A DNA stretch of 64,000 bases from Guyanagaster necrorhizus (taxonomy: Eukaryota; Basidiomycota; Agaricomycetes; Agaricales; Physalacriaceae), in NCBI RefSeq assembly GCF_019112545.1, contig NW_025064924.1, positions 218,681-282,680 on the forward strand. Direction: 5' to 3'. Of the stretch, positions 45,643 through 56,700 are shown in pieces (position 1 is the first letter of the stretch; each line of letters opens with the position of its first letter). The notes below the pieces were generated by a model. The model did no database searches. It was given only the letters and a program-made list of their open reading frames with translations, and was not told where the DNA came from. Both the position numbers and the translations under genes were made by a program.

Positions 45643-46980
45643 TCAATATCCCAACATGCGCAGGATTCCCCATGCAACAGCGGATGCAAGACACGTTACA
45701 GCTACACGGCGTGTGATCTTCAAGTGTCTAGGCATAGCTGCACCTGCTAAATCAATAGCAGTCACTTCCTCCGGGGAGAGTTCTACAAGTCGGCATGACC
45801 ATGAATGACAATTGGATCACTGAAGACTGAGAGATCCATACCAAGGTCCCCGGCACTCAGATACCCTTCCAACCTGGACTTTTTCGAGCTCGTTCTTCAA
45901 GGAGAACATGTGAGAAAAACATCCGAGTTAAAGTGAATAAGCAACGTACGTTACGACAACCGCACCTTTCGATTTGGTCCATGCCAGAAGGATCTGGTCA
46001 GGAGTCACACCGTACTTTGCGGCGAGATCGTTAACTGGATCATCGACTGGGCCTCCAGGAAGCGTCGTAAGTGGACTAGAGCTTAACGGTTAGATCGTGC
46101 AGCATGCTGGCAGGAGAACAAAACATGCATAAGAGGACTGTAGGCTTCAATGACAATACCCGCCTTTTGGCAGTATTCAACAATAGGGCTCTGCCGGGCG
46201 TATACATATGGATGGAGCAATATCTGAGAGGGAGTAGATAAAAGCTTATACAGGACACCACAAAACGATACCTGGTTAGCTGCAGGTTTGATATTGGAAG
46301 AGGCCAGTAACAACGCGATCTCATGGACTCCAAAGTTGCTGACACCGATGCTCCTACGTAGTATGATAAAATTAGTAGAAGACGAATGAACAAAAAGCGC
46401 TATTAATAGCTCGCTTTGCCAGTCCCTTTGCCTGGAGAGCTTCCATTTCTTTCCATACGGTGGGTATGTCAGGGACTGCGAGCCTCGGATGATGGATGAG
46501 ATACAGGTCCACGTAGGTGACTCCCAGCTGCAGAGAAATCCAAGTTCAGCCTGCTTTTACCTATGAACAAGACTGATCAAGGCTCACATTCTTCAAGCTA
46601 TTCTGGATAGACGTCTTGATATCCAGTCCGTCCGTTCCGGAATATTTGGTAGTAATAAATATCTCATTTCGCGCTAGACTGCTCTCACGAATCGCTACTC
46701 CAGCTTCTGTTTCATTTCTGTAGCTTTGAGCAGTATCTAGAGCGAGATATATGACGAATTCAGCTGGAAGTAATGTGAAATACTGACCAAAGTGGTTGAA
46801 TCCGACAGAGATTGCTTGGTCAACCTGGCATATAGAGTCATCCCCGTTGCCGAGTTGCCCCGTTCCAAAAGCTATGCTTGGCATAGAATAACCTGCCAGA
46901 AGGAGTTTTCAACAATGAGACTTGTAGGACAAAGCAGTGTTAGCCGTACCACTATTGAGTTTTATAGGTTCCCAAGGCAT
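45643..46980 (-). CDS. Aldo/keto reductase, nine exons
   Basis: Exons 46950-46980, 46788-46892, 46588-46736, 46415-46527, 46272-46353, 46129-46223, 45950-46075, 45842-45894, 45643-45782 join in phase to 297 residues. Motifs: KLNSGYSMPSIAFGTG at the N-terminus; catalytic Asp46 and Tyr51 (FDTAQSYRNE), Lys76 (ITTKYSG) and His107/108 (LIHHP); GVSNF; NQILLHPY; KSKGAVVVTTSSKKSR for NADPH binding. This is the classic AKR fold of NAD(P)H-dependent carbonyl reductases; substrate unknown. The C-terminus (about 275-297) is hydrophobic, a possible tail anchor. Two introns start with GC (after 46415 and 46129), the rest are GT-AG. No stop seen. Confidence 0.88.
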
Positions 46981-47190
46981 CTTGTAGAAGTCCTGGAGTT
47001 GGTGCAAGATGATATCGCGACGAGTCTCACGCTTGATTCTTTGAAGTTGCCAGGTTGACTCATCAAGTAACGTGATCGTGGTACATTCACCCTTCGCCAA
47101 ACAGGGGCGGAATGCATGGCATTCAGGGTTCAGGGAAGTGGCGTGCATGCGCCCATTGAAGTGATCGCACACTCAAATCATGACAGATGT
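46981..47190 (-). promoter_or_regulatory. Upstream region of the aldo/keto reductase
   Basis: About 210 bases of CpG-containing host DNA before the composition changes to AT-rich repeat sequence near 47190. The promoter must lie here or in the repeat DNA. No specific element recognised. Confidence 0.35.
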
Positions 47191-47850
47191 TATCCCCATT
47201 GGCAGACATTGAGGGTGCTGAGACCAGCTGTCAGATATGCTTTTACTGCCTTTGTCAATCTTTACCAGACAGCTGAGCTTGATGCTCACAACATCTTTTC
47301 ATCTGTGTCATTGACATTATGATCTCATATTTTTATATGAAATATCTTGTCATTGTGATGCATACTCCTGAGCTGAAACACTTCAGACAATGCTACTTAA
47401 GGCTTGAATAGCATTTTTTTTGTCTTTCATAATTTAGAGTTTCTCTTCAAAGACTCAAAGACCAGAAAAGTATATCCTATCACCAATGATGGATTCCACT
47501 AGTGTGCCATTCAATTTATATTCACTTTTTCCTTTTCTTATTCCTTTATTTCCCCCCATTTAAGCCTTTAGTCTTACAGTTGGAAGGGATGGATTCTGCT
47601 GACTCTCCATACAACTATGTTCTCTCAATGACAATTTCAATAATATTCATAGTATTCTGTCACAACATATGAGTGCCCATTGAGCCATCATCATATCAAA
47701 CTATCTGATGGAATCTGATAGTCTGCTATGTAGATCAAGACATTTATTATCAGATATAGTGGGTCTTCTCTATCATATGCATTGCTGGAATCATGGAGAT
47801 ACTTGGCTGGAGTGGATATTTGTGATCAATTTTCTCTCTGAGTCTTAATA
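47191..47850. other. AT-rich DNA at the right edge of the host island
   Basis: CpG-poor, decayed-repeat-like sequence. I could not assign it to any element or find coding motifs on either strand. Confidence 0.35.
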
Positions 47851-49156
47851 ACCTGTTTCAAAGAATTGAGGAGATCAGAAATGAGAGAAAGAGGGTAGCA
47901 ATCCTTCTTGGAGATTTTGTTTAGGCTATAATAGTCAACACAAAGTCAGAGTTCACTAGTCTTTTTCTTGACAAAGAGAACTGGAACTCCATATAAAGAG
48001 CAGGATGAGATGATGAATCTGTTGCAGAAATTATTGTCAATAAACTCATATAGAGTTTTGAGTTTGGACTCTGAGAGAGCAGGTGAGCCCAAGCAGAGGA
48101 GATATGCCTTTCTTAAGGTTAATCTTGAGATCATATAGTCTATGCTCAGATAGAGCCTTGGAGAGGATATCACTGAAAATGTCTGCAAAATCATAATACT
48201 CTACTGACACTAATGAAAGATCTGCTGATTCTGCAGATGTGGCTTTGACTCTAATATTAGGCAAAGATGGCTGCAGTGTGAACTGCTGAGCACCTTCCCC
48301 TGCACAGGCTTGAACAAATACAGCAGTGGATATGATAGAGATCTTTGCATAGTAAATGACTCTGAGAGAGGATAGGAATGGATGGATTCATATGAGAATG
48401 AAGCCTGCCAGTGATCTGGAGGAGAATTGGAACAGAGTGAAGCTCCAGAGAGTGGACTGATAGAGTCCAGTGAGTGTGGAAGTCCTGGATTCAAGCTGGA
48501 AGGCCTTGAGATAGGTAAATTATTGTTCTGTGAGCACAGAAGTCTCAGAGATGAGCTTGAAGGCTTAAAAAGAATTAGACTGATGGGATCCAGTGGGCAG
48601 AGAAGTCTTGAGGTTAAGCTTGAAGGCTTAGGTGAGAATGGGCTGATAGAGTCCTGTGAGCATGGAAGTCTCAGAGATGCAGTGGAGGCCACAGAACTGG
48701 TTGGAATAGAACTCTGATAGCTCAAGCAGAAAGTGATACTGTTCTCAGCCCAGTCAATCAGCAGATTGTAGCAGAAGAGCCAGTTGTATTTCAGAATAAG
48801 ATTACAAGATGAATTTAGATGAGTGATATAGAAGTTGATGGAGAGAGTGTCTCTGGAAGGAAAACAAATAGAGATGATTGTGATTTGAGATATATGGCTT
48901 CCAATAGGGCTGTTGAATAGCCAGAGTTGCACACTATGAATGGTTTTAATAGGAATATTATTGGCAGCTACATATTTAGTGTCAACAAAGCAGTGGCTAG
49001 AACCAGAATTAATGAGAGCAAAAATATGCTGAACAGTAGAAATCAGAGACCTATCAGACTCTATACTGGATGGCAGTTATGCTGAGAGTGAAAGATAAAA
49101 GAATTGATTGAAAAGAGATGTTATATTGAGGATGACCTCCAGTGTGTGAATAAAAT
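47851..49156 (-). pseudogene. pol: Tf1-like Ty3 pol fragment: protease and start of RT
   Basis: From right to left: a decayed retropepsin ([17 protein letters not shown] near 48960-49020, then [24 protein letters not shown], 48720-48800), a Ser/Pro/Leu-rich spacer with several near-repeats (48420-48700, an open 240-codon frame at 48210-48932), a YYDFADIFSDILSKALSEHR block (near 48170) and the RT start (VPVLFVKKK near 47970, LNKISKKDCYPLSLISDLL near 47890). RT stops near 47860. The next RT segment of the same family starts at 41200, beyond the host island. Confidence 0.8.
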
Positions 49157-49161
49157 CAATG

Positions 49162-49618
49162 TGTTATGATTTTCCTCTTTCCTTTCTTAATTAATCCCTA
49201 TTTATGCTTAGTCAGAGCACTAGACCAGCACTTAGGGCCATGGGACAGGCTTAGTCACTATAATAGGCTGAGTCTGCCATTGTCCTCCAATGTAATGACA
49301 ACTCTCAATGACAGATAATACTTTTTTGTAGATAGTAATAATGCTCAAGAACAAAGAGCACTATAACATAGAAACTCACAATTAGTAGGAATATATTTAA
49401 CTTGGACTTGAACAGTATATAAGTAGTGTAGCTCTCACTGTATATCCCCAGCTTTAAGCTAAAGTTTATTTTTCTACCACTTCATCTTGAGCCAACTGTT
49501 TTCTGGCCTTGAAGCATTTGGTCAACAAACATATATAGTAAACTCTGACATGACTGTACAAACTTGATACAGCATCAGTTTATCATGTGTTTTGATCATA
49601 TGCAACTTGGACTTAACA
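49162..49618 (+). repeat. 5' LTR of element H (457 bp)
   Basis: TGTTATGATTTTCC to GGACTTAACA. TATATAAG near 49428 precedes AGCTTTAAGCT (49450-49460). Confidence 0.88.
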
Positions 49619-49675
49619 ATTAGCTCAAAGCTTATGCTTTTCTTTTTTTATGCACACTAGCATGAAGGAAACTGA

Positions 49676-51164
49676 ATGCCACCATCAAACACATCAACCT
49701 CTGACTTAACCAACAACTTCTTTAAGCTACTAGCTTCTATTATTTGAACACTTAGGCTTACTGGCTATTATACAACTTTGCTGCAGATGACAATCAGTAA
49801 TAGCTTGGATAGTCAGACACTATCAAGCATTCTAGCAGGTATAACAAATTCTTTAAAATGTCATGCCTGACCTCCTCTTCCACAACATCCCTGCCTCTAT
49901 CTGAGCCTCCTTCTAGCCCATGCTTGAATCCATACTCAAAGCCAAGTCTAGCAGCTTGGATTTACAGGGTGCTAAAGAAGAGAAAAAACACTGGTACCCT
50001 CTCTGACCTCAATAAACCACTAACAGAAATAGCAACACTCAGCTCACTGGATTCAGGAACCCATAAGTCCTAGCACACTTTCCTCCAGTCCTGGATCATA
50101 AGGACAAAGACCTCTCTGATGACTTTTTTGATGACAAACCATCCTCTGACCCTTTCACCACTCCACCAGAGTATAGAATTAGAGACTGTGCCCAAAACTC
50201 TCTTGATGCCACTAGGATGACTCTAGGCTCCCAACATATATTCTCAAACTCCAGTCATGACTCTCTCTATGCCACCCTGGAAGAAAGTCCAGCCTCTTCA
50301 GTCCACACTGAGTACAGTAGTCATAGGGCCACCAATTTCTGGTCAAATAATGAGGACCTACCAGAAAGGTGGAGAGTTAGGCTCCACATCTGAGTTGACT
50401 CTGGCAGAAGGCTCTGTATACAAGTTAGCTTTGACAGAGGCACACAAGATAGTCACACAGATGATAACACCTGAAGGAATATTGAACATATATGATCTGA
50501 AGACTACTCAGCCACCACTCATACAGAGTGGACCAGACAAGAAGCAGAAGAATGAGCCTGAGATGCTGCTGAGTATGCAGTGGCCCAGACTCAGAACAAG
50601 TATGAGAAGGCCCAGTATAACTGGCAGTACCATTGCTGCCAGTGTGAACTTAAGGCTGCCACTTGGAGATCCAGATCCCCCATCTGGTATGGCCTCCAAA
50701 CTGAAACTTTGGGCTCTCTCTTTCAGAAGTCTAGCATACCAGCAGACACTGACCCATGGATGGAATTCACAGAAGTTGTCACTCCTAGCATCACAGACAC
50801 AGATACTATTCTCTCTCACTCTGAATTCATACTTAATGCCTACAGACTTCAAGTCTCTCTCAATGCCTATGTCTCTGATCATAGCCTCCAATGATTTTTT
50901 AGAGGAAGGGTTGTAGGATTATTCCTCAACCTTCTGTTCTATTGAAACTTTTACTAGTATCACCAAGAACTGGAGAAACAGAGAACATGTGGTGGCTCCT
51001 GAGGAGACACTGAGATTGGCACTGGCCAACCCCAGTCATGGTCTCCTCCTAGGGTCAGTTCTGACATCACCAGACTCAGCACCTGAAATAAAGATCAGCT
51101 TCTCTGCAATGATCAAACCCAGCATTCCATCTATCTACAATCAGTCCAGCAGCTTTCCTGTTGA
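49676..51164 (+). pseudogene. ORF1 remnant of element H
   Basis: Begins MPPS...DLTNNFFKLLASII, like MPPV...DLNHDFFELIASII of element 1, and keeps blocks DCAQNSLDATRM, SHDSLYAT, LNAYRLQV and NAYVSDHSLQ in the ORF1 frame. The ORF1-frame TGA at 51162-51164 lies inside the gag frame just after IPSIYNQ, the same relative position as in element 1. Internal stops make it non-functional. Confidence 0.7.
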
Positions 51165-52314
51165 GGACAGTGAGAAAGAGGTAGATGATAAGGACAAAGA
51201 AGGAGATGAGGAGAGAGAGCAGGATATTCCTTTTAAATAGGAAAAATTTATAGAATATGCTAGAGAGGAAACTGATGAAAAAGCATTGGAGAAGAAGATA
51301 CAATATAAATGAGAGAAAGAATACTTAAGACTGTATCAAGAAGAAGCAGCAGTTTTGTGGAGAGACATCAGCTGATTGATGTCACCTCTAGAAAAGGAGT
51401 ATATTGTCACAGATGATATTGAAAAAAGAGACATTTTACAATATGCTATGACTGAATAAGCTATTTTTATTTATAATAGAATACATTCCAAAGACCAGCT
51501 AAAAGCACTCCTAGTATACAAGTTCAAATACAAGATTGAGCCTATGTCATGAACTCTCTCCATCATGCTGAAGCAAGCCATGTACATGATCCCATCCATC
51601 TGAAGTATCAGAATGAGATATGTATACTTGATCCTCTTGATTTAAAGTGCTGCCAGCTGGCTCACCCACTCATAACTTCAGCTGAGTAGCCAAACTACCA
51701 GCTTCTAAAACTCTTAGGTTAGCTGAGGAAACCAACTCCTTGGCAGACAACCACCACTGGATGAAGCTGAGCCTAGCAGAAAGGCTTCTAAAAGAGATAA
51801 TCTCAAAGTGATGAAACTTGGATTCACTATGTGAAACAGAATTATTATGTAAAAAAGCACTGCCTCTGAATGGTTCAGTCACTGATGACAACTTGCTCCA
51901 TTCATTCTCTGGATTGCTAGCTGAATGGCAATGACCACTATTTGATAAATACCTGAACCCAATAGGGACACTACTATAAGATGCTGCTATCATTAACTGT
52001 TGACCCAATCTATTTTGCAAGCTATACCTTTTCAAGAGCACATCAGATGATATTGACTGCTTTCTTATCAACTGTGAACAATATTTTAAAGTATACTCAG
52101 TATACTTCTCCTTTGGTATCTACTGTATTTTCTTTGTCTCTACCTATCTTGAGGATAAAGCTAAGGTCTGGTGGATCTTGTTATCCTTCAGTCTCTGGTC
52201 AACAACTAGGCAGCACTATTACCTACCATCTTGATCAATATTCAAACAACTCCTTCATGACAAGTTCACTGACCCCACTATGCAGAAGGTGCACAAGAGC
52301 AAGATGAAGAAATA
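51109..52314 (+). pseudogene. gag: gag 5' remnant of element H
   Basis: ATG 51109 starts MIKPSIPSIYNQ, an equivalent of ATG 1757 of element 1, followed by an acidic Glu/Asp-rich stretch and the capsid region (about 52000-52310). It is cut at 52314 by element I. Confidence 0.82.
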
Positions 52315-52773
52315 TATTAAGCTTAAGTGATATGTAATCAAAACATATAGTAAGTAGATACTATATCATATTTGTACAATCACATATAAGTCTACTGTAT
52401 GTGTTTATATAGCATTGTATTCTAAGGCTGATGCAAGAGGCTTGAGGTAGAATAGTGAAGATATAAACTTTAGCTTAAAGCTGAGGATATACAGTGAGAG
52501 CTAGCCTACTTATATACTGTTTATTCATGAAGATAAATATACTACTATCAATTGTGTCTGTCTAAGTCATTGTACTCTTTGTCTTTGAATGTTGTTACTA
52601 TCTACAAAAGTGTTATTGTCTATTGTTGAGAAGCATCATTGTATCAGAAGATAATGATGGACTCAGCTTTGTGATGACTAAGTCTGTCCCACAATCCTCA
52701 GCACTAAGGCTAGGTACTCTGACTAAGCAAAGATAGAGATTAAATAAAGATGAAAGTGGAAGAAATCATAATA
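52315..52773 (-). repeat. 3' LTR of element I
   Basis: Reverse complement TATTATGATTTCTTCC to AGCTTAATA (decayed TTAACA). Near-identical to 59926-60384 over long stretches. Confidence 0.9.
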
Positions 52774-52799
52774 TTACTTCCTCCTTAAGACTATCATCC

Positions 52800-55700
52800 T
52801 GATGGTTACTCTAAAGAGAGTTCATAATCATATATGGCCATATCTGCATTCATGTGTCATTCATTGATCCACTGGTTAGATTCAAGGTTATATCCCTTCT
52901 AACTGATGAGATAATCCACTATTGTTTGACTCCCTTCTTTGCATGTATATACTTTGTGAAGTCAATAGTTAAGAACTTGATCAATTTTATAGTGTTTTTT
53001 ATCATCAACAAGATCAGATACCAGTGGAGGAGGTTATTCTTGATTTGAATATGCAGAGGCAATAAACAGAGTTAGAAGAGTTTTGTTGAAAACATTATGG
53101 ATTCTCCAGCTGATGAGAAGGTGGAGTTTATAGGCAGAGGTGTCAACCTTTGTTAGGATAGCAAAAGAGCCAGTTCATTTATCTGTAAGTTTTTGTTTTG
53201 GGTGAGGTAGGTAAAGATTGATCATGTCTAGTCAGATCTTGTCATTTATAGAGTAATTATAAGTAGGAGCATGATGTTTGTTGTACTGTTTCTTTATTGA
53301 GAATGCTGCCTTCTTAAGAGTGGCATATATTTTGTTGTAGATTTTGGATATAGTGATAGTGAAGTCAGAAGATGCAGATGTGATAGTATAAAGATATCTC
53401 ATATGTGAGATGTTTGAGTGTCAGCCATAATTGATAAAGAATAGTGTTTTTCCAGTCACAGAGTGCATTTGATTATTATATTAGAAGGTGGTTAGGGTGA
53501 GCCATTCTATCCAGTCATCCTGGTGATAATTAATAAATAACTAGAGGTATTTTTCAATTTCTTGGTTAACTCACTCTGTTTGTCTATTGGTCTGAGAATG
53601 ATATGCTATAGAGGTGTTTTATCTGATGTTTAAGAGTTGATATAAGTCATTAAGAAACTTCAAGATGAATTGTGATTTACAGTCAAAAATCATGACTTGT
53701 GATATACTATATTTGGCATAGACTTTATTATGAAGGATCTTAGCTCACTTTTCTAATATCAGTTCCATTGAATATATGATCAGAATAATCACTTTTGAAA
53801 ATTGATTGACAATAACCAGAATGACATCATAGCTATTACATTCAGATAGTCCAGTGATTATATCAACTGAAATGTGGATCCATGGTGATTGAGGGACCTC
53901 ATTTGAGTGAAGTGATGCTGGATGTGGCTGAGTTGATGCCTTTCTCTGCTGGCATGTCTTGTATCTTTTCATATAATATTTTATATCTTGACTTATTTTA
54001 GGCTACTAGTATTTCTGTAAGACTAATTTCTTGGTTTTTGCAATTTCTGAGTGTCTTGCCATCATATGATCATAGCAAATAGTGATAATCTCATCTCAAA
54101 GTGCCTGATCACATGGAATATAGATCCATTCATCATAGCAGATCAATTCTCCTTCTTTCATCATTCACTATTCATGATTTAGTGATGGGGCCACTTGTTG
54201 GTCCTATTTAGCATTATCTCATATCATGCTCATGAATCTCCTCCTCTGTTAGCATTATTATTGCCCAAAAATACTCCAGTTTCAATAATATCACTCTGTC
54301 ATTGCCTTTGCTTCCTTGGTCATGGTCAGCCCACCAACTAAGCAGATCTGCTTTCTTGTTGACAGCACTGACTTTGTGATGAAGGGTATAATCATATTTG
54401 GAGAGTTTTGTGACCCATCATGCTTGTTGTTGATTGAGCTTTTGAAAAAGTCAGAAGTATCAAAGGTTTTGATAATTGGTTTAGATCTTGAAGGTTTGGA
54501 CTACTCCAATCAGATAGTAGCACCATTTGGAGAGAGTGAGCATGATTGCTAAAAGTTCTTTGTTATAGATTTCATAGTTCTGTTCAGTGATAGTTAATGT
54601 CTTGGAAAGGAATGCTACTAGTTGCCACTTCTTATTTTGTTTCTGGAATAGTACAGTGCTGATCACTCCTTCATTTGAGTCAGCTTTGACTTTGAATTGT
54701 CCTTCCTGTGTTGGGATAGCAAGGACTACATCCTTGGTGAGATGTCATTTGAGGTTATCAAAAGCAGCTTGTTGTGAGAGGCTCCAACCCCATCAGGTGT
54801 TCTCTGTCAATTGCATCATAGGGTGTATAATCTTGCTGTAATCTTGAATGAATCAGCAATAGAAGTTAGTGAATCTCAAAAAGGATTGCAACTTCTTCTT
54901 AGTTGGCACTGGCTATTTGGTTACTCCAGCTACTTTTATCAGGTTCATTTGTATGCTTTCTTTGCTGATGATTACCCCCAGATACTCTATCTCCAATACT
55001 TCAAACTCACACTTTTCTGCCTTGAGAAAGAGTCTGTGCTTTCTCATTAGCACAAGTACTTGCCATACTAGCCAGTGGTGTTCTTTACAATCTTGTGACA
55101 TAAGTAGTATGTTGTTGAGGTAGATTGTGACCTTTCTAGTAGCAATGAGATCCTTGAATATATCATTCATCATCCACTGGAATATCACTGGTGAATTCAT
55201 TAAGCTGAAGAACATGACTGTCAGTTTAAACAGCTCTTGGTTAGTTTGAAAGGTGGCCTTCCATTTGTCACCCTCCTTAATGCAGATGTTGTTATATTCC
55301 CATCTGACATCCAGTTTGGTATAGTATCAGGTGCCCTATAGTTTATCTATGAGTTTAGAGATCAGCAGAAGAGGATAACAATTCTTGATCATCATCTCAT
55401 TTAGCCTTTCAATAGTCTTATACTGGTTGGAGTTTCTCATCCTTTTTTCTGATGAAAAAGAAGAGAGAGGTCATGGGAGACTTTGAGAGTCAGATGCATC
55501 CACTAAAGAGGTTTTCTCTAGGAACTTATCAAGTTTCTGCTGTTCTGGCTGGCTGAGAGAATATACTTTACAGTTGAGGTTTGCATTTGCATTTGGGATT
55601 AACTTGATGGTATGATCCCAGGGCTTTGACTCTGGTAATTCATTGAAGCTTTCCTTGCTGAACAGATTCTGATAATTCCAGGCCTATTTACTATTTTCTT

Positions 55701-56700
55701 AAATGTTTTTTCCTTCTTCTCTGTGTTGGCTCTAGCAGCTAGATTATTATTGTGGTGTATTGCTCAGATGTGTATTACTTGCTGCATGTCAATGGTGAGA
55801 ATAGTCTTGCCATCTTTCATCTCCTTGTTTCATCTGTCTTCTGAGTCTTCATCTGGTAGCTCAAAGAGAATTTTCTGACATCAGCACTATGTGAATGTGA
55901 TCCATCTGGTCTTCCAGTTGACAAGTGGATTATAACATATAAGCCAATTATAGCTAAGAAATACTTCCTTGATTCTGAGATCAGTTATAGCTAAATCAAT
56001 TCATTTCAAGTGATCACTAATGGTTAACTATAATTCAACAAACTTGATGATTGATCTGATCTGATTCTTAGTGCCATCTGCATTGTATACTGAGATTGAG
56101 GCCACAGTGGCTCAGGTTGATAGTCTATGCTTGTTGACAAAAGCACAATTAATAGAGCTTTCAGTGCAGTCACTGTCAATAAGAGCTGTTACTGCATGAA
56201 TGGAATGAGATGTAAGTGTCTTGATCTGAGCTTTAGTAGTCAAATCTCATTCTGATGTTTTCTGCTACCAGATATACTTTCAAGGCCTCTTGAGCTCATT
56301 AAGCCATTTCAGAGCTCAGTATCATTCAGCCTGCCTCATCCTCTTGACCATTTCATCAATTACTTCTTCTTCTTGAGTCTTATGTATCCAATTCTTGAGC
56401 ATTGCCTTTGCTTCTCCTTTATTTCTCATATCTTTAATGGTCCACCAGATCTATTCAGTATCAAAACACTTGAGCCATCCAGTGGGAGTCTCTCCCTCTG
56501 TTTGGTCCACAGGTGGTTGAGCTTTCAGTTTGGGCAATTCTTTTGGTGCATGTGTAGCAGGTGAAGGTTGTGGTATATTTGAATGCATTTATAGTTTAGA
56601 TATAGGAGTAACTACAAAAGTCCTATTAGTCTGTCCAGCAGCTACTTGTGATACACTGCTGCATCCTTTGGCTGACCCAGTGGAATCACTCACTGATCAG
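52800..56700 (-). pseudogene. pol: pol remnant of element I
   Basis: From right to left: pre-protease region (about 56300-56500), retropepsin (about 55900-56240), RT (about 54840-55620; YLNNILLMS near 55110, decayed YLDD), RNase H (about 54430-54800), integrase (about 53400-54160; CQQRKASTQP, HISVDIITGL) and chromodomain (about 52850-53040). Stops throughout. Confidence 0.88.
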
